DNA from: BPIH01 sp042408535 | GTDB taxonomy: Bacteria > Chloroflexota > Limnocylindria > Limnocylindrales > CSP1-4 | Length of the DNA: 64,000 bases | NCBI GenBank assembly: GCA_042408535.1 | Contig: JBHORA010000079.1 | Span: forward strand, 1-64,000 | Direction: 5' to 3' | Shown here: in pieces, positions 51,454 through 60,000 of the stretch | How positions within the stretch are numbered: the stretch's first letter is position 1 | How the letters are laid out: each line of letters opens with the position of its first letter | Position numbers and translations under genes: made by a program | The notes under the pieces: model-generated | The model's database searches: none | Seen by the model: only the letters and a program-made list of their open reading frames with translations | What the model was told of the DNA's origin: nothing

Positions 51454-51607
51454 GGCGGCGGGTGGCCGGCAGCCGGCGGCGACCCGCTGTCGTCGTCGAG
51501 CTGCGCTCCATCCGAGCCGCCGTCCCGGCCGCTGTGGCGACGGCTCCCATGGGCCAGCTGCGCCCGAGGGGGCCGGCCACGCGCCAGCCCACTGCCAGGC
51601 GATCCGA

Positions 51608-52312
51608 TCATCGCTCCCGGGCAGCCGTCAATGCCGACACGGCGACGGCTCCGGCGGCCAGAAGGGCACGGGCGCAGGTAGCGAGCGTCGCGCCGGTCGT
51701 CACGACGTCGTCGACGAGGACGACCCAGCGGCCGGCCACGAGGCGCGGGTCGGCGACGCGGAAGGCATCGGCGACGTTCGCTGCGCGGTCTCGTCGATCC
51801 AGCTCGAACTGCGGCCGCGTCAGCCGGACCCGCTCGAGGGCCGATGCGGTCGGGAGGCCCAGGTGCGGGGCTGCAGCTCGTGCCAGGAGCTCGGCCTGGT
51901 CGTAGCCTCGCTCGCGTCGCCGCGCTCGATGGATCGGCACCGGGACGAGGACGTCACCACCCGCCCCGGCGACCGCCCAGCGCCGTGCCATCGCCTCGCC
52001 GATGGGGACCGCCAGCCGGGTCTCGCCGGCGTACTTGAGGGCGTGAAGGGCTGCTCGAACGACCCCTGCGTACGGCGCACACCACTCCAGCTGGAGCAGC
52101 GGGGCAGGCAGCTCGGCGAGCGACCCGATGGCGGCACCGGGCGGCTCCTCCAGTCGGGCCTCGAAGGCGGGCAGGCACGCGCCGCAGAGGGCGTCTCCCT
52201 CCGCGCCACACCCGGGACAGACCGGCGGGAGGACGAGGTCGAGGATCCGATCGACGAGCTGCAGGTGCCGCACGGGCCGTATCCTGCCCGGCCGGGCTCT
52301 CCCGGTCCTCAC
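51608..52312 (-). CDS. comFC: ComF-family phosphoribosyltransferase-like protein
   Basis: ComFC proteins assist import or handling of single-stranded DNA in natural competence. A four-cysteine zinc knuckle (Cys32, Cys35, Cys43, Cys46 in CPGCGAEGDALCGAC) precedes a phosphoribosyltransferase fold with RERGYDQAELLARA and the PRPP loop VVLVDDVVTTGATLA. Length 234. The start is a GTG at 52312; another at 52273 would remove 13 residues. The gene sits between hpf and the Tad pilus genes on the same strand. A general purine/PRPP role cannot be excluded. Confidence 0.87.
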   Translation of the reverse strand: MRTGRARPGRIRPVRHLQLVDRILDLVLPPVCPGCGAEGDALCGACLPAFEARLEEPPGAAIGSLAELPAPLLQLEWCAPYAGVVRAALHALKYAGETRLAVPIGEAMARRWAVAGAGGDVLVPVPIHRARRRERGYDQAELLARAAAPHLGLPTASALERVRLTRPQFELDRRDRAANVADAFRVADPRLVAGRWVVLVDDVVTTGATLATCARALLAAGAVAVSALTAARER

Positions 52313-52350
52313 CGGGCGTCGGCCTCCCAGGCGACGCGGTGCGGCCGTCG

Positions 52351-52410
52351 CCCGTCCGCGAGTCGCCCGTCCGCGAGTCGTCCGTCCGCGAGTCGTCCGT
52401 CCGCGAGCAG
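52351..52410. repeat. 15-base tandem repeat, four copies
   Basis: CCCGTCCGCGAGTCG at 52351 and 52366, then TCCGTCCGCGAGTCG and a variant ending CAG at 52381 and 52396. The array fills half the 123-base gap between DUF192 and comFC. Confidence 0.92.
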
Positions 52411-52435
52411 AAGACGGTGAGTCCGTCGAGCGAGC

Positions 52436-52900
52436 TCAGCGCGGACGCGTCTCGCCCTCCATCAGGCCCTCGACGACGACGACGTCCCCGACGGCCGTCC
52501 CCGTGGCCGCGATCGTGCCGGCTGGGAGCTCCAGCACCCCCACCGCTCCTCGGACGTTCGGGACGAGCCCCCGCCACGGGCGGAGGTTCGGCCGGAGCCC
52601 GACGACCTGCTGCTCGCCGGCGGGGCCCGGCCGGCCTAGGAAGACGGCATCGATGGAGATCCGCATGAAGAGCATGTGGATGCCGTTGCCGGGCAGGTAG
52701 AGGCCGGCCCCCGCCGGGAGAGACGCCCGACCCATGAGGCCGCGGAATCGAGCCCAGAATGAGCGGGCGACCTCCAGGTCGCTCGCCAGGACCGTCCCTC
52801 GGGTCAGGTTGCGCGCCGCCACCGAGCCCGTCACTCGCGCCGCCACCGTCTCGACCGGGCCACGAGCGTCGCCCTCACCAGGCCGGGCGACCGCCATCAT
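52436..52900 (-). CDS. DUF192 family protein
   Basis: The 154-residue protein matches DUF192: ARSFWARFRGLMGR, then GAGLYLPGNGIHMLFMRISI, DAVFL and the closing VLELPAGTIAATGTAVGD. The family is a small beta-barrel of unknown function, often exported or beside secretion genes. No clear signal peptide is seen here. It lies 34 bases downstream of tadC on the same strand, so it is probably co-transcribed with the pilus genes; a role in pilus assembly is only inferred. Confidence 0.82.
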   Translation of the reverse strand: MMAVARPGEGDARGPVETVAARVTGSVAARNLTRGTVLASDLEVARSFWARFRGLMGRASLPAGAGLYLPGNGIHMLFMRISIDAVFLGRPGPAGEQQVVGLRPNLRPWRGLVPNVRGAVGVLELPAGTIAATGTAVGDVVVVEGLMEGETRPR

Positions 52901-52934
52901 CCGGCCGGACCACCGCGCCCCGGCCCCGCCCTCC

Positions 52935-53867
52935 TCAGGCGAGGTTCTTGATGATGAGGATGAGCGCCGGCCCCAGGATGACGATGAAGAGCGACGGGAA
53001 GATGCAGCCGACGAGCGGGAAGAGCATCTTGATCGGCGCCTTCGCCGCCATCTCCTCGGCCCGCTGCCGCCGCTCGATCCGGAGCTGCTCGGACTGAACC
53101 TGGAGGACCTTCGAGATCGAGACGCCGAGCTGTTCGGCCTGGATGATCGCCCCGATGAAGTTCGTCAGCGCCTGGACCTCGGTTCGGGGGATGATGTCCC
53201 GGAGGGCGTCCCGACGCGCCTTCCCGACCCGGACCTCGGCGAGGGCCCGCCGGAACTCGTCGATGAGCGGTCCCTTCATCTTCTCGACGACCTTGCCGAG
53301 GGCGGCGTCGAAGCCGAGCCCGGCCCGGACCGAGATCGTGAGCAGGTCGAGGGCGTCCGGGATCTGGAGGAGGATGGCCCGCTGGCGAGCCCGGATCCGG
53401 TTGCCGAGCCAGAACTCGGGCAACGTGTAGCCGAGCAGGAGCCCGACGATGGTCATGACGAGCCCGATGGCCGGCGGGAACCCGAGGAGGCCAATGACCA
53501 CGAAGAGGACGAAGAAGACGATCGCCCCCACGATCGCCGCCACGGCCTTGATCCCGAGCCAGTCGGCAACCCGCAGGTCCCCCGGGTTGCCAGCCAGGGC
53601 GAGCCGTCGCTCCGTCGACTCGGCGAAGGAGCGGCTCGTGATCCGCGACACGGCGTTCGACAGCCGAAGTGCGAGCGGGCGGATCGTTCGCTCGATGAAT
53701 GGCTGCTGAAGCTCGAGCTCTTCGAGGTTGCGGGCCTGCATCGTCCCGAGCTGGAGGAGACGGGCCTGGACCGGGTCCGTCGCCGAGGTTCCGGCGAGAC
53801 CGATGGTGATGAGGAGGATGGCCGTCGCCGCTGCCGCAGCGACGACGATGGGGAGAAGGCTTTCCAT
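52935..53867 (-). CDS. tadC: Tad pilus inner-membrane platform protein TadC
   Basis: TadC pairs with TadB as the platform on which Flp pilins are extruded. The T2SF domain (about residues 150-280) has LLQIPDALDLLTISVRAGLG and FIGAIIQAEQLGVSISKVLQ. Membrane helices lie at the N-terminus, at about 110-150 and at the C-terminus (FPSLFIVILGPALILII). Length 310 fits. Its start is two bases after the tadB stop. Confidence 0.92.
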   Translation of the reverse strand: MESLLPIVVAAAAATAILLITIGLAGTSATDPVQARLLQLGTMQARNLEELELQQPFIERTIRPLALRLSNAVSRITSRSFAESTERRLALAGNPGDLRVADWLGIKAVAAIVGAIVFFVLFVVIGLLGFPPAIGLVMTIVGLLLGYTLPEFWLGNRIRARQRAILLQIPDALDLLTISVRAGLGFDAALGKVVEKMKGPLIDEFRRALAEVRVGKARRDALRDIIPRTEVQALTNFIGAIIQAEQLGVSISKVLQVQSEQLRIERRQRAEEMAAKAPIKMLFPLVGCIFPSLFIVILGPALILIIKNLA

Positions 53868-53869
53868 CG

Positions 53870-54883
53870 TCAGACCTCGATGTCCACGATGCGGCGGATG
53901 AGCATGAAGCCGGTGAACATCGACACCAGGCCGAGGCCGAGGATGATGACCCCAGCCGGCAGCCCGCCGATGCTCACCGCCGGGTCGAACATCGGGTCGA
54001 AGAACTGGGGGGCGGCGAGGAAGATGAAGGCGGCGAGACCGAAGGGCAGGAAGCCGACGACGTAGCCTGACAGCCGCTGCTGGGCGGTCAGGACTCGGAT
54101 CTCGCCCTTGATCCGGACCCGTTCACGGATCGTGAAGGCGATCGAGTCGAGGATCTCGGCCAGGTTCCCACCGACGGTGTGCTGGATCGAGATGGCCGTC
54201 GCCATGAGCTCGAGATCGTCCGAGCGAACCCGGCGGACCATGTTCTCCATCGCCTGATCGAAGGGCAGGCCAAGGTTCACCTCACGGATGACCCGGCTGA
54301 ACTCGGTCGAGACCGGCGGCCGCGTTTCCCGAACGACGAGCTCGACCGCTTGGAGGAAGGAGGAGCCAGCTCGGAGGGCGTTGGCGATGAGGGTGATCGT
54401 GTCAGGCAGCTGCTTGTTGAAGGCGTTCAGACGGCTCGCCTTCCGCCGATTGAGCCAGAAGCGAGGCAGGAGGAACCCCAAGAGGGCGCCGGCGAGGAGG
54501 ACGAGGGGGCTGCCGAGGGCAGGGAGAGCAACGGAGAAGACGACGCAGAGGACGGGCAGGCCGACGGTCGAAGCAGCCCAGAGGACGAGGAACTCGCTCA
54601 CCTTCAGCTTCAGATCGGCCCGGGCCAGCTCCCGAGCGAGATTCGCCCCGAAGTGGCGCTGCTCAACGACCTTGTTCAGCTGGGCGAGGGCCTGGCTCTG
54701 GGCAAGGAGCTCCGCGATCCCGCCCTGGCCGGAGGTGGCGGCCGGTGCCTCGCGGCGGCCGGAGGCGTAGCGTTCGAGCCGGGCGGCGACCCCCGACCCG
54801 CTCCCGGAGAGGGCGATCCCGACGGCGATGAGGAAGATCGCCAGGGCGGCGGCGCCGGCGACGGCGAGGGTCAAGGTGTCCAT
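53870..54883 (-). CDS. tadB: Tad pilus inner-membrane platform protein TadB
   Basis: The 337-residue protein has an N-terminal helix, a middle pair of helices (GSPLVLLAGALLGFLLPRFW) and the T2SF domain with LPDTITLIANALRAGSSFLQ and SIQHTVGGNLAEILDSIA, then two C-terminal helices. It works with TadC and the CpaF ATPase. It is separated from cpaF by 28 bases and from tadC by two, in one transcription unit. Confidence 0.92.
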   Translation of the reverse strand: MDTLTLAVAGAAALAIFLIAVGIALSGSGSGVAARLERYASGRREAPAATSGQGGIAELLAQSQALAQLNKVVEQRHFGANLARELARADLKLKVSEFLVLWAASTVGLPVLCVVFSVALPALGSPLVLLAGALLGFLLPRFWLNRRKASRLNAFNKQLPDTITLIANALRAGSSFLQAVELVVRETRPPVSTEFSRVIREVNLGLPFDQAMENMVRRVRSDDLELMATAISIQHTVGGNLAEILDSIAFTIRERVRIKGEIRVLTAQQRLSGYVVGFLPFGLAAFIFLAAPQFFDPMFDPAVSIGGLPAGVIILGLGLVSMFTGFMLIRRIVDIEV

Positions 54884-54911
54884 GCTCGCCTCCGCGCTCC
54901 GTCGACCACCG

Positions 54912-56312
54912 TCAGAACCCGAAGCCGAAGAGAGTCGGCGGCAGGTGGATGCCCATGACCTCGAACTTCTCGACGAACTTCGGGCGGATCCCGGTCGGCT
55001 TCAGCCGGCCCTGGATCTTACCCTCGACAACGCCCGTCTGCTCGAAGACGAAGACGTCCTGCATGACGATGACGTCGCCCTCCATGCCCTGGACCTCGGT
55101 GATGTTGACGATCTTCCGCGACCCGTCTTTCAGGCGTGACTGGTGGACGATGAGGTCCACGGCCGAGGCGATCTGCTCCCGGATCGCCCGGAGCGGGAGG
55201 TCGACGCCGGCCATGAGGACCATCGTCTCGAGGCGGCTCAGCATGTCCCGGGGGCTGTTGGCATGGCCCGTCGACATCGAGCCGTCGTGGCCCGTGTTCA
55301 TGGCCTGGAGCATGTCGAGGGCCTCGGCGCCGCGGACCTCGCCGACGATGATCCGGTCGGGCCGCATCCGGAGGGCGTTCCGGACGAGCTCCCGGATCGG
55401 GATCGCACCCTTGCCCTCGATGTTCGGCGGCCGCGACTCGAGGGTCACGACGTGCTCCTGGCGGAGCTGGAGCTCGGCCGCGTCCTCGATGGTGATGATC
55501 CGCTCGTCGTTCGGGATGAAGGAGGAGAGGACGTTCAGGGTGGTCGTCTTGCCGGACCCCGTCCCGCCGGAGACGAAGATGTTCAGCCGGGCCTCGACGC
55601 AGGCCTTCAAAAAGTCGAACATTTCCGGGGTGGCGGTGCCGAAGCGGATGAGGTCGTCCACCGTGAAGGGCGAGGCCGAGAACTTCCGGATCGTGATGAC
55701 CGGCCCGACGAGGGACAGGGGCGGGATGATGGCGTTCACTCTCGAGCCGTCCGTCAGGCGGGCGTCGACCATCGGGCTCGACTCGTCGATGCGGCGCCCG
55801 ATGGGGGCGATGATCCGATCGATGATCCGCATGACGTGGTCGTCGTTCTGGAAGACGACGTTCGTCAGCTCGAGCTTGCCGCCCCGCTCGATGTAGACCT
55901 GGCGGGGCCCATTGACCATGATTTCGGTGATCGTCTCGTCGCGAAGGAGCGGCTCCAGGGGCCCGAGGCCGATGATCTCGTCGGTGATCTGCTCGAGCAT
56001 CCGGACCCGTTCGGCCCGGGTCAGGGCGAGCCCCTCCTCGTCGATGACCTTGCCGAAGATCTCCTCGATCTGGCGCCGGACCTCGACCTGGTTCGAGAGA
56101 TCGAGCTTCGGGTCGAGGTCCTGGATGACCCGGTTCTGGATCCGGAACTTGACGTCACGGAAAGATTCCCGCACCGGTCCCGTCGTGACGAGTCGCGGCG
56201 GGGCGGGTGGCGCTCCCGGCGGGGCCGGCACCCCGGGTGGAGCGGTGGGCGTCCCGGGGGCAGCGGGTGCCGCTCCCGGTCGGGCGCTTTCGATTCGCTT
56301 CAGCAGGGACAT
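54912..56312 (-). CDS. cpaF: Tad pilus assembly ATPase TadA/CpaF
   Basis: CpaF powers pilus extension, and in some species retraction. The N-terminal domain (about residues 50-220) leads to the RecA-like ATPase with Walker A GGTGSGKTTT (Lys255), the Walker B/Asp box region DRIIVGEVRGAEALDMLQ and the His box STGHANSPRDML. Length 466. Residues 8-40 are a Pro/Ala-rich linker. It lies 65 bases after cpaE. Confidence 0.95.
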   Translation of the reverse strand: MSLLKRIESARPGAAPAAPGTPTAPPGVPAPPGAPPAPPRLVTTGPVRESFRDVKFRIQNRVIQDLDPKLDLSNQVEVRRQIEEIFGKVIDEEGLALTRAERVRMLEQITDEIIGLGPLEPLLRDETITEIMVNGPRQVYIERGGKLELTNVVFQNDDHVMRIIDRIIAPIGRRIDESSPMVDARLTDGSRVNAIIPPLSLVGPVITIRKFSASPFTVDDLIRFGTATPEMFDFLKACVEARLNIFVSGGTGSGKTTTLNVLSSFIPNDERIITIEDAAELQLRQEHVVTLESRPPNIEGKGAIPIRELVRNALRMRPDRIIVGEVRGAEALDMLQAMNTGHDGSMSTGHANSPRDMLSRLETMVLMAGVDLPLRAIREQIASAVDLIVHQSRLKDGSRKIVNITEVQGMEGDVIVMQDVFVFEQTGVVEGKIQGRLKPTGIRPKFVEKFEVMGIHLPPTLFGFGF

Positions 56313-56377
56313 CGCCTACCCCCTTCCGACCGATCCGGTCGAGTGCGGCCTGTCCGGCCGCCGTACGACAAACACTA

Positions 56378-57625
56378 CTACCGCCACGCAAGAAGCGAGC
56401 GCTTTTGGACCGGCCGCTGAGCCAGTTGGCTCGTCGCCGTGGGCTGCACGCCGGCGACGGCCCGGGCGAGCCGGATGACATCCTGGGCGACCTGCGTCTC
56501 GCGGCTGGCGACGACGAAGGGGACGCCCCGGTTCAAGGCGTAGACGACGGTGCGACCGTCGCTGACGATGGAATGGTCGATCCGCCGTCCGATCGAGTGT
56601 TCGACATCACTGACCCGGATACCGAGCGTCGAATCAGCCCGGTTCAGGACGAGGACGAGCTTCTCGCGCTCGTAGCCGAGCTGCTCGGCGACCTCGAGGA
56701 AGAGGCGGATGTTCTTGATGCTCGTGATCTCGAGGGTCAGGACGGCGAGGATCGTGTCCGCCGCGTCGAGGACCGCGAGGGTCGTCTCGCTGAAGGCCGG
56801 CGGGCAGTCGACGACGACGAGCTCGTGCCGCGACCGAAGGGCCTCGATGATCCGGCGAACCGCCGTTGCCGTCACGAGCTCGGCCATCTCCGGTGATGGT
56901 GGAGCGAGGAGGACCCGGAGGCCGGACGAATGGCCAACGACGAAGGTGTCGAGCGACTCCGGCTCGCCACCGCTTTCCAGCTCGGGCACGAGCTCGGCGA
57001 TCGACTTGCCCTTCGGATTGAGGTTGAGGAGGACAGCCACGTCGCCGAACTGGAAGGCACCGTCGACGAGGACGGTCTCCCGTTTCAGCTCGGCGGCGGC
57101 GGCGACGGCGAGGTTGACGGCGAGGGTCGTCCGACCGACGCCGCCCTTCGGGCTGAAGACGGCGACGAGCCGCCCGGGCTCCCGGCCGGGACGCGGTCCC
57201 GCCGCCGCGGCCGTCGGCGGGACGGCCGCGATCCGGCTCAGCTTCTCCCGTTCCCGGGCGTAGACCTGGCGGATCGAGGCCGTCAGCTCGTCGGAGCTGA
57301 AGGGCTTGACGAGGAACTCCCGTGCCCCGGCGAGCATCGAGCGGCGGAGGTAGTCCGCTTCGCCCTGGACCGACATCATGACCACCGCGGCCGTCGGGAC
57401 CCTGGTCGCGAGCTGCTCGGTCGTCGTGATGCCGTCCATGTCCGGCATGTTGATGTCCATGAGGACGACGTCGGGTCGGAGCTGCTCCGCGAGCTCGATC
57501 GCCTCTCGCCCCGAGGCGGCGGCCCCAACGACGACGATGTCACTCTCGAAGGAGAGGAGCTTCGTCAGGTGGTCCCGGGTCTCGGGGATGTCGTCGACGA
57601 TCAGGACGCTGATCTGGTCGGCCAT
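56378..57625 (-). CDS. cpaE: CpaE/TadZ-type ATPase with an intact receiver domain
   Basis: CpaE/TadZ places the Tad machine in the cell. Residues 1-120 are a complete CheY-like receiver: Asp11-Asp12, phospho-acceptor Asp57 in LMDINMPDMDG, Ser85 and Lys107. A linker leads to the MinD/ParA-like domain with a deviant Walker A, SPKGGVGRTTLAVN, and Walker B region ELVVVDCPPAFSE. Many TadZ proteins have a degenerate receiver, so the conserved set suggests real phosphorylation. The ATG at 57625 starts the family homology; the frame is open to 57718. Kinases and a response regulator lie upstream in the same locus. Confidence 0.92.
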   Translation of the reverse strand: MADQISVLIVDDIPETRDHLTKLLSFESDIVVVGAAASGREAIELAEQLRPDVVLMDINMPDMDGITTTEQLATRVPTAAVVMMSVQGEADYLRRSMLAGAREFLVKPFSSDELTASIRQVYAREREKLSRIAAVPPTAAAAGPRPGREPGRLVAVFSPKGGVGRTTLAVNLAVAAAAELKRETVLVDGAFQFGDVAVLLNLNPKGKSIAELVPELESGGEPESLDTFVVGHSSGLRVLLAPPSPEMAELVTATAVRRIIEALRSRHELVVVDCPPAFSETTLAVLDAADTILAVLTLEITSIKNIRLFLEVAEQLGYEREKLVLVLNRADSTLGIRVSDVEHSIGRRIDHSIVSDGRTVVYALNRGVPFVVASRETQVAQDVIRLARAVAGVQPTATSQLAQRPVQKRSLLAWR

Positions 57626-57820
57626 GCTGGCTCGTGCTCGCTTCGGTTGACGTCCTCGTTCCTGGGGTCGTTCGAGGCTGCGTTCGCCCCGACGGTCCGC
57701 CGACGGAGGCTCGGGCAACCCAGCACGGACTCGTTCCGAGCGGCGGGTGCGGCCACGATCATGCCCTCTCCCTCCGCCCCGTCCCGCGCTGCCCGTCCCG
57801 GGCTGGCCGTTCGGTCATGG

Positions 57821-58717
57821 CTATGGCCGCGGGGAGGCCCCGGCCGGGAGGACCGCTTCGATGAGCTGCGGGACGAGGACGCCGTACTCATCGACGAGGG
57901 TCTTGAGGACGACGCCCGTCGTCGGATCGGCCGGTGGGGTGATGGGCTGGCGCGTGACGGGATCGACGAAGTCCTTCGGCGAGCGAAGGATGAGGCTGAT
58001 CGACCCGTCGAGCTGGGCGAACTTGATGACCTCGGCTTGCTGCGGGGTGACGGCGAGGATGACGATCTCCTGCTGCCCGGTGAGGGTCGTCCCGCCGCCC
58101 TGGCCCGGCTGTTGCTGCCCCTCCGTCTGCGGAGCCGGCGGCAGGAGCGTGCCGACCACCTGCATCCCCTGGAGGAGGAGCTTGACGCTCGTGCTGTTCA
58201 GGCCAGCGACGGGGGTGATGCTCCCATCGCTGGGGCTGATCGTGACGACCGGGAAGGTCCCGGACTGGAAGCCGACGAGGAGGTCGACGTAGTCGCCCTT
58301 GTTGATGAGGGTGCCCACACCAGAAACCTGGTCGACCTGGACGGAGATGCAGCGCATCGTCGCTGGGCAGTCGATGGAGGTCAGGCCCTGGCCCCGACCG
58401 ACGTCGAAGTCGGCGGCGACGAGCTGGGCCCCGGCCACGATGTCGCGCCGAGCCACCTTGCCGATGACGAGGCTCGTGCTCTGGAACGCCGTCGGATCGC
58501 GCTCGGCCGTCGAGAGGTTCCGCTGCTCGACCATGTCGGCCGTGACCTGGACGCCGAGCGGGATGTCGACCTTGGCGAAGACGGTGGGGAGCTCGGTCGG
58601 CGACGCCGCCGGCCCTTCTCCCCCCGGCCGCTGGTTGAAGATGAGGACGATGCCGACGAAGGCGACGACGGCAAGAAAGATCCCGATGAGCAGGACCAGT
58701 CGACTCGAGCGCTTCAA
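57821..58717 (-). CDS. cpaB: Flp pilus assembly protein CpaB/RcpC
   Basis: CpaB has one N-terminal membrane helix (LVLLIGIFLAVVAFVGIVLI) and an SAF domain (about residues 42-110, VFAKVDIPLGVQVTADMV), followed by the RcpC-type domain (QVDQVSGVGTLINKGDYVDLLVG as its core). In Gram-negative bacteria it helps the secretin; its job in cells without a visible outer-membrane secretin is less clear. Length 298. GGGGAGAAG precedes the ATG. A 195-base gap with no recognisable gene separates it from cpaE. Confidence 0.9.
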   Translation of the reverse strand: MKRSSRLVLLIGIFLAVVAFVGIVLIFNQRPGGEGPAASPTELPTVFAKVDIPLGVQVTADMVEQRNLSTAERDPTAFQSTSLVIGKVARRDIVAGAQLVAADFDVGRGQGLTSIDCPATMRCISVQVDQVSGVGTLINKGDYVDLLVGFQSGTFPVVTISPSDGSITPVAGLNSTSVKLLLQGMQVVGTLLPPAPQTEGQQQPGQGGGTTLTGQQEIVILAVTPQQAEVIKFAQLDGSISLILRSPKDFVDPVTRQPITPPADPTTGVVLKTLVDEYGVLVPQLIEAVLPAGASPRP

Positions 58718-58752
58718 GGTGCTTCTCCCCGTACTGTGTGACAGGTGGCACC

Positions 58753-58758
58753 ACTGTA
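58753..58758 (-). promoter_or_regulatory. Possible extended -10 of cpaB
   Basis: TACAGT preceded by TGC on the minus strand, 35 bases before the cpaB start. It lies below the hairpin that closes the pilin genes, so cpaB onward may be transcribed separately. Confidence 0.3.
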
Positions 58759-58884
58759 GCAGCCACCTGGGGCGCGGCGACTATACCAAAGGGCCATGGT
58801 CGCTAGGAAGAAATGGAGCCTGCGGAACGGCCATCGACCGAGGTCGGAGACCCCCCTGCGACGGGACGACCTCGGCCGGAAGAG

Positions 58885-58914
58885 GACGGCCCGTCCCGCA
58901 CGGGACGGGCCGTC
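58885..58914 (-). terminator. Perfect 13-base hairpin after the pilin genes
   Basis: GACGGCCCGTCCC, loop GCAC, GGGACGGGCCGTC, starting 14 bases below the stop of the last pilin gene. On the minus strand CTCTTCC follows, a weak pyrimidine tract. It probably terminates or attenuates abundant pilin mRNA before cpaB. Confidence 0.7.
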
Positions 58915-58928
58915 GAACCGGTCGGTCA

Positions 58929-59114
58929 CTAGACCGAGTTGCCGATGGTGCTCAGCATCGTGCTGAGGTTCCCACCGATGAAGGCGAGGCTGAGGATGGC
59001 GACGATGGCGATGAGAACGAGGATGAGTCCGTATTCGACGAGGCCCTGGCCCGCATCGCCGTCCGGTGGGCTGGACGGGTTCGGGACCCGGGCTCGGTTC
59101 GGTGGTGCGGTCAC
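58929..59114 (-). CDS. Flp/Fap-type pilin 1
   Basis: Flp pilins are tiny helical subunits cleaved before the hydrophobic helix. This 61-residue product has the signature GQGLVEYGLILVLIAIVAIL: processing after Gly leaves the conserved Glu at +5 within a 20-residue helix. A 28-residue hydrophilic leader precedes it. The GTG at 59114 is chosen because AGGAGGTG lies about eight bases upstream; the GTG at 59126 falls inside that site. It is the most diverged of the first three, with NLSTMLSTIGNSV at the end. Confidence 0.85.
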   Translation of the reverse strand: MTAPPNRARVPNPSSPPDGDAGQGLVEYGLILVLIAIVAILSLAFIGGNLSTMLSTIGNSV

Positions 59115-59165
59115 CGTGGAGACCACCTCCTTTCCGGGCGCCGGCGCCTCGGGCCGGGAACGAAA

Positions 59166-59194
59166 CGCGGCCGCCAGCGCCGCCGGCGGCCGCG
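59166..59194 (-). terminator. 10-base hairpin between pilin 2 and pilin 1
   Basis: CGCGGCCGCC, nine-base loop, GGCGGCCGCG. It starts 17 bases after the pilin 2 stop and may trim or partly terminate its mRNA, giving different pilin levels. Confidence 0.5.
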
Positions 59195-59211
59195 TCGCGG
59201 GTCGGCGCCCC

Positions 59212-59382
59212 TTAGACGGAGTTACCGACGGTGCTGAGGATCTTGCTCACCTGCCCACCGAGGAAGATGAGGGCGACGATCGCCACGATCGCGATGAGGG
59301 CGAGGATGAGGGCGTACTCGGCGAGGCCCTGGCCCTCCTCGTCGGAGCCGAAGAGCGAAATAAGAGCGGAGAGGAATGCCAT
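59212..59382 (-). CDS. Flp-type pilin 2
   Basis: A 56-residue pilin with a short leader (MAFLSALISLFGSDEEG) and the processing/helix signature GQGLAEYALILALIAIVAIV. The ATG at 59382 has AGGAGGTGA eight bases upstream, the best ribosome site in the locus; a frame four codons longer is less likely. It has its own TTGACA promoter. From GSDEEG to the end it differs from pilin 3 at a single residue. Confidence 0.9.
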   Translation of the reverse strand: MAFLSALISLFGSDEEGQGLAEYALILALIAIVAIVALIFLGGQVSKILSTVGNSV

Positions 59383-59438
59383 CTTGGGAATCACCTCCTT
59401 CCCGGCGCGTAGTCCCCCTGAATCCGGGAGCCGCCCGG

Positions 59439-59467
59439 AGTGTGACCTCGGGCGGACCCGATGTCAA
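59439..59467 (-). promoter_or_regulatory. Sigma-70-type promoter for pilin 2
   Basis: On the minus strand TTGACA (59462-59467), a 17-base spacer and CACACT (59439-59444). The -35 box is a perfect consensus. The predicted start near 59432 gives a leader of about 50 bases. It points to high pilin expression. Confidence 0.65.
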
Positions 59468-59568
59468 GACGAAGACCCGAAATGTGGTGCGGTCGGGAAC
59501 CCCGCCGCGGTCCTCGCTGACCGCGTCCCGCGGACTCCGTCGCCCTTCTCGGATCTCCCGTGCGCCCC

Positions 59569-59742
59569 TTAGACGGAGTTGCCGACGGTGCTGAGGATCG
59601 TGCTCACCTGCCCACCGAGGAAGATGAGGGCGACGATCGCCACGATCGCGATGAGGGCGAGGATGAGGGCGTACTCGGCGAGGCCCTGGCCCTCCTCGTC
59701 GGAGCCGAAGAGCCGCGCCAGGACGGATGGGACGAGTGCCAT
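59569..59742 (-). CDS. Flp-type pilin 3 (near-duplicate of pilin 2)
   Basis: A 57-residue pilin reading MALVPSVLARLFGSDEEG, then GQGLAEYALILALIAIVAIV and QVSTILSTVGNSV. After the leader it differs from pilin 2 only by Thr for Lys near the C-terminus, and the DNA is nearly identical, so it is a recent duplicate or is kept alike by gene conversion. AGGAGGT lies about nine bases before the ATG at 59742. It is short enough to be missed by length-filtered gene finders. Confidence 0.88.
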   Translation of the reverse strand: MALVPSVLARLFGSDEEGQGLAEYALILALIAIVAIVALIFLGGQVSTILSTVGNSV

Positions 59743-59847
59743 GCGGCAGACCTCCTGTGATGATGACTCGCCGGATACCCGGCTCGGCTCGACGATAGCC
59801 GGCGGCCTCAGGGTTCGCCACTAGCCCGATGGTACCGGCCCGGTGCT

Positions 59848-60000
59848 CTATGTCGCCGCGTCGACGAGGTCGGCGATGAAGCGGAGGACGTCCCGAACGA
59901 CGTCCCCGAAGAAGACGAGGACGACGAGGGCAACGAGCGCGCCGAGCCCGAGGATGAGCCCGTACTCGACGAGACCCTGGCCCGCCCCGATCCGCTTCAC
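59848..60000 (-). CDS. Flp-like pilin 4, coupled to the kinase gene
   Basis: A 50-residue product with almost no leader: MKRIGAGQGLVEYGLIL, then a hydrophobic helix (GLGALVALVVLVFFG) and a charged amphipathic end (DVVRDVLRFIADLVDAAT). The GQGLVEYG signature is the Flp processing and assembly motif. The GTG start overlaps the kinase stop in a GTGA junction, so translation is coupled. The short leader and altered C-terminal half suggest a minor or priming pilin and not the main subunit. Too short for usual gene-finder cut-offs. Confidence 0.75.
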   Translation of the reverse strand: MKRIGAGQGLVEYGLILGLGALVALVVLVFFGDVVRDVLRFIADLVDAAT

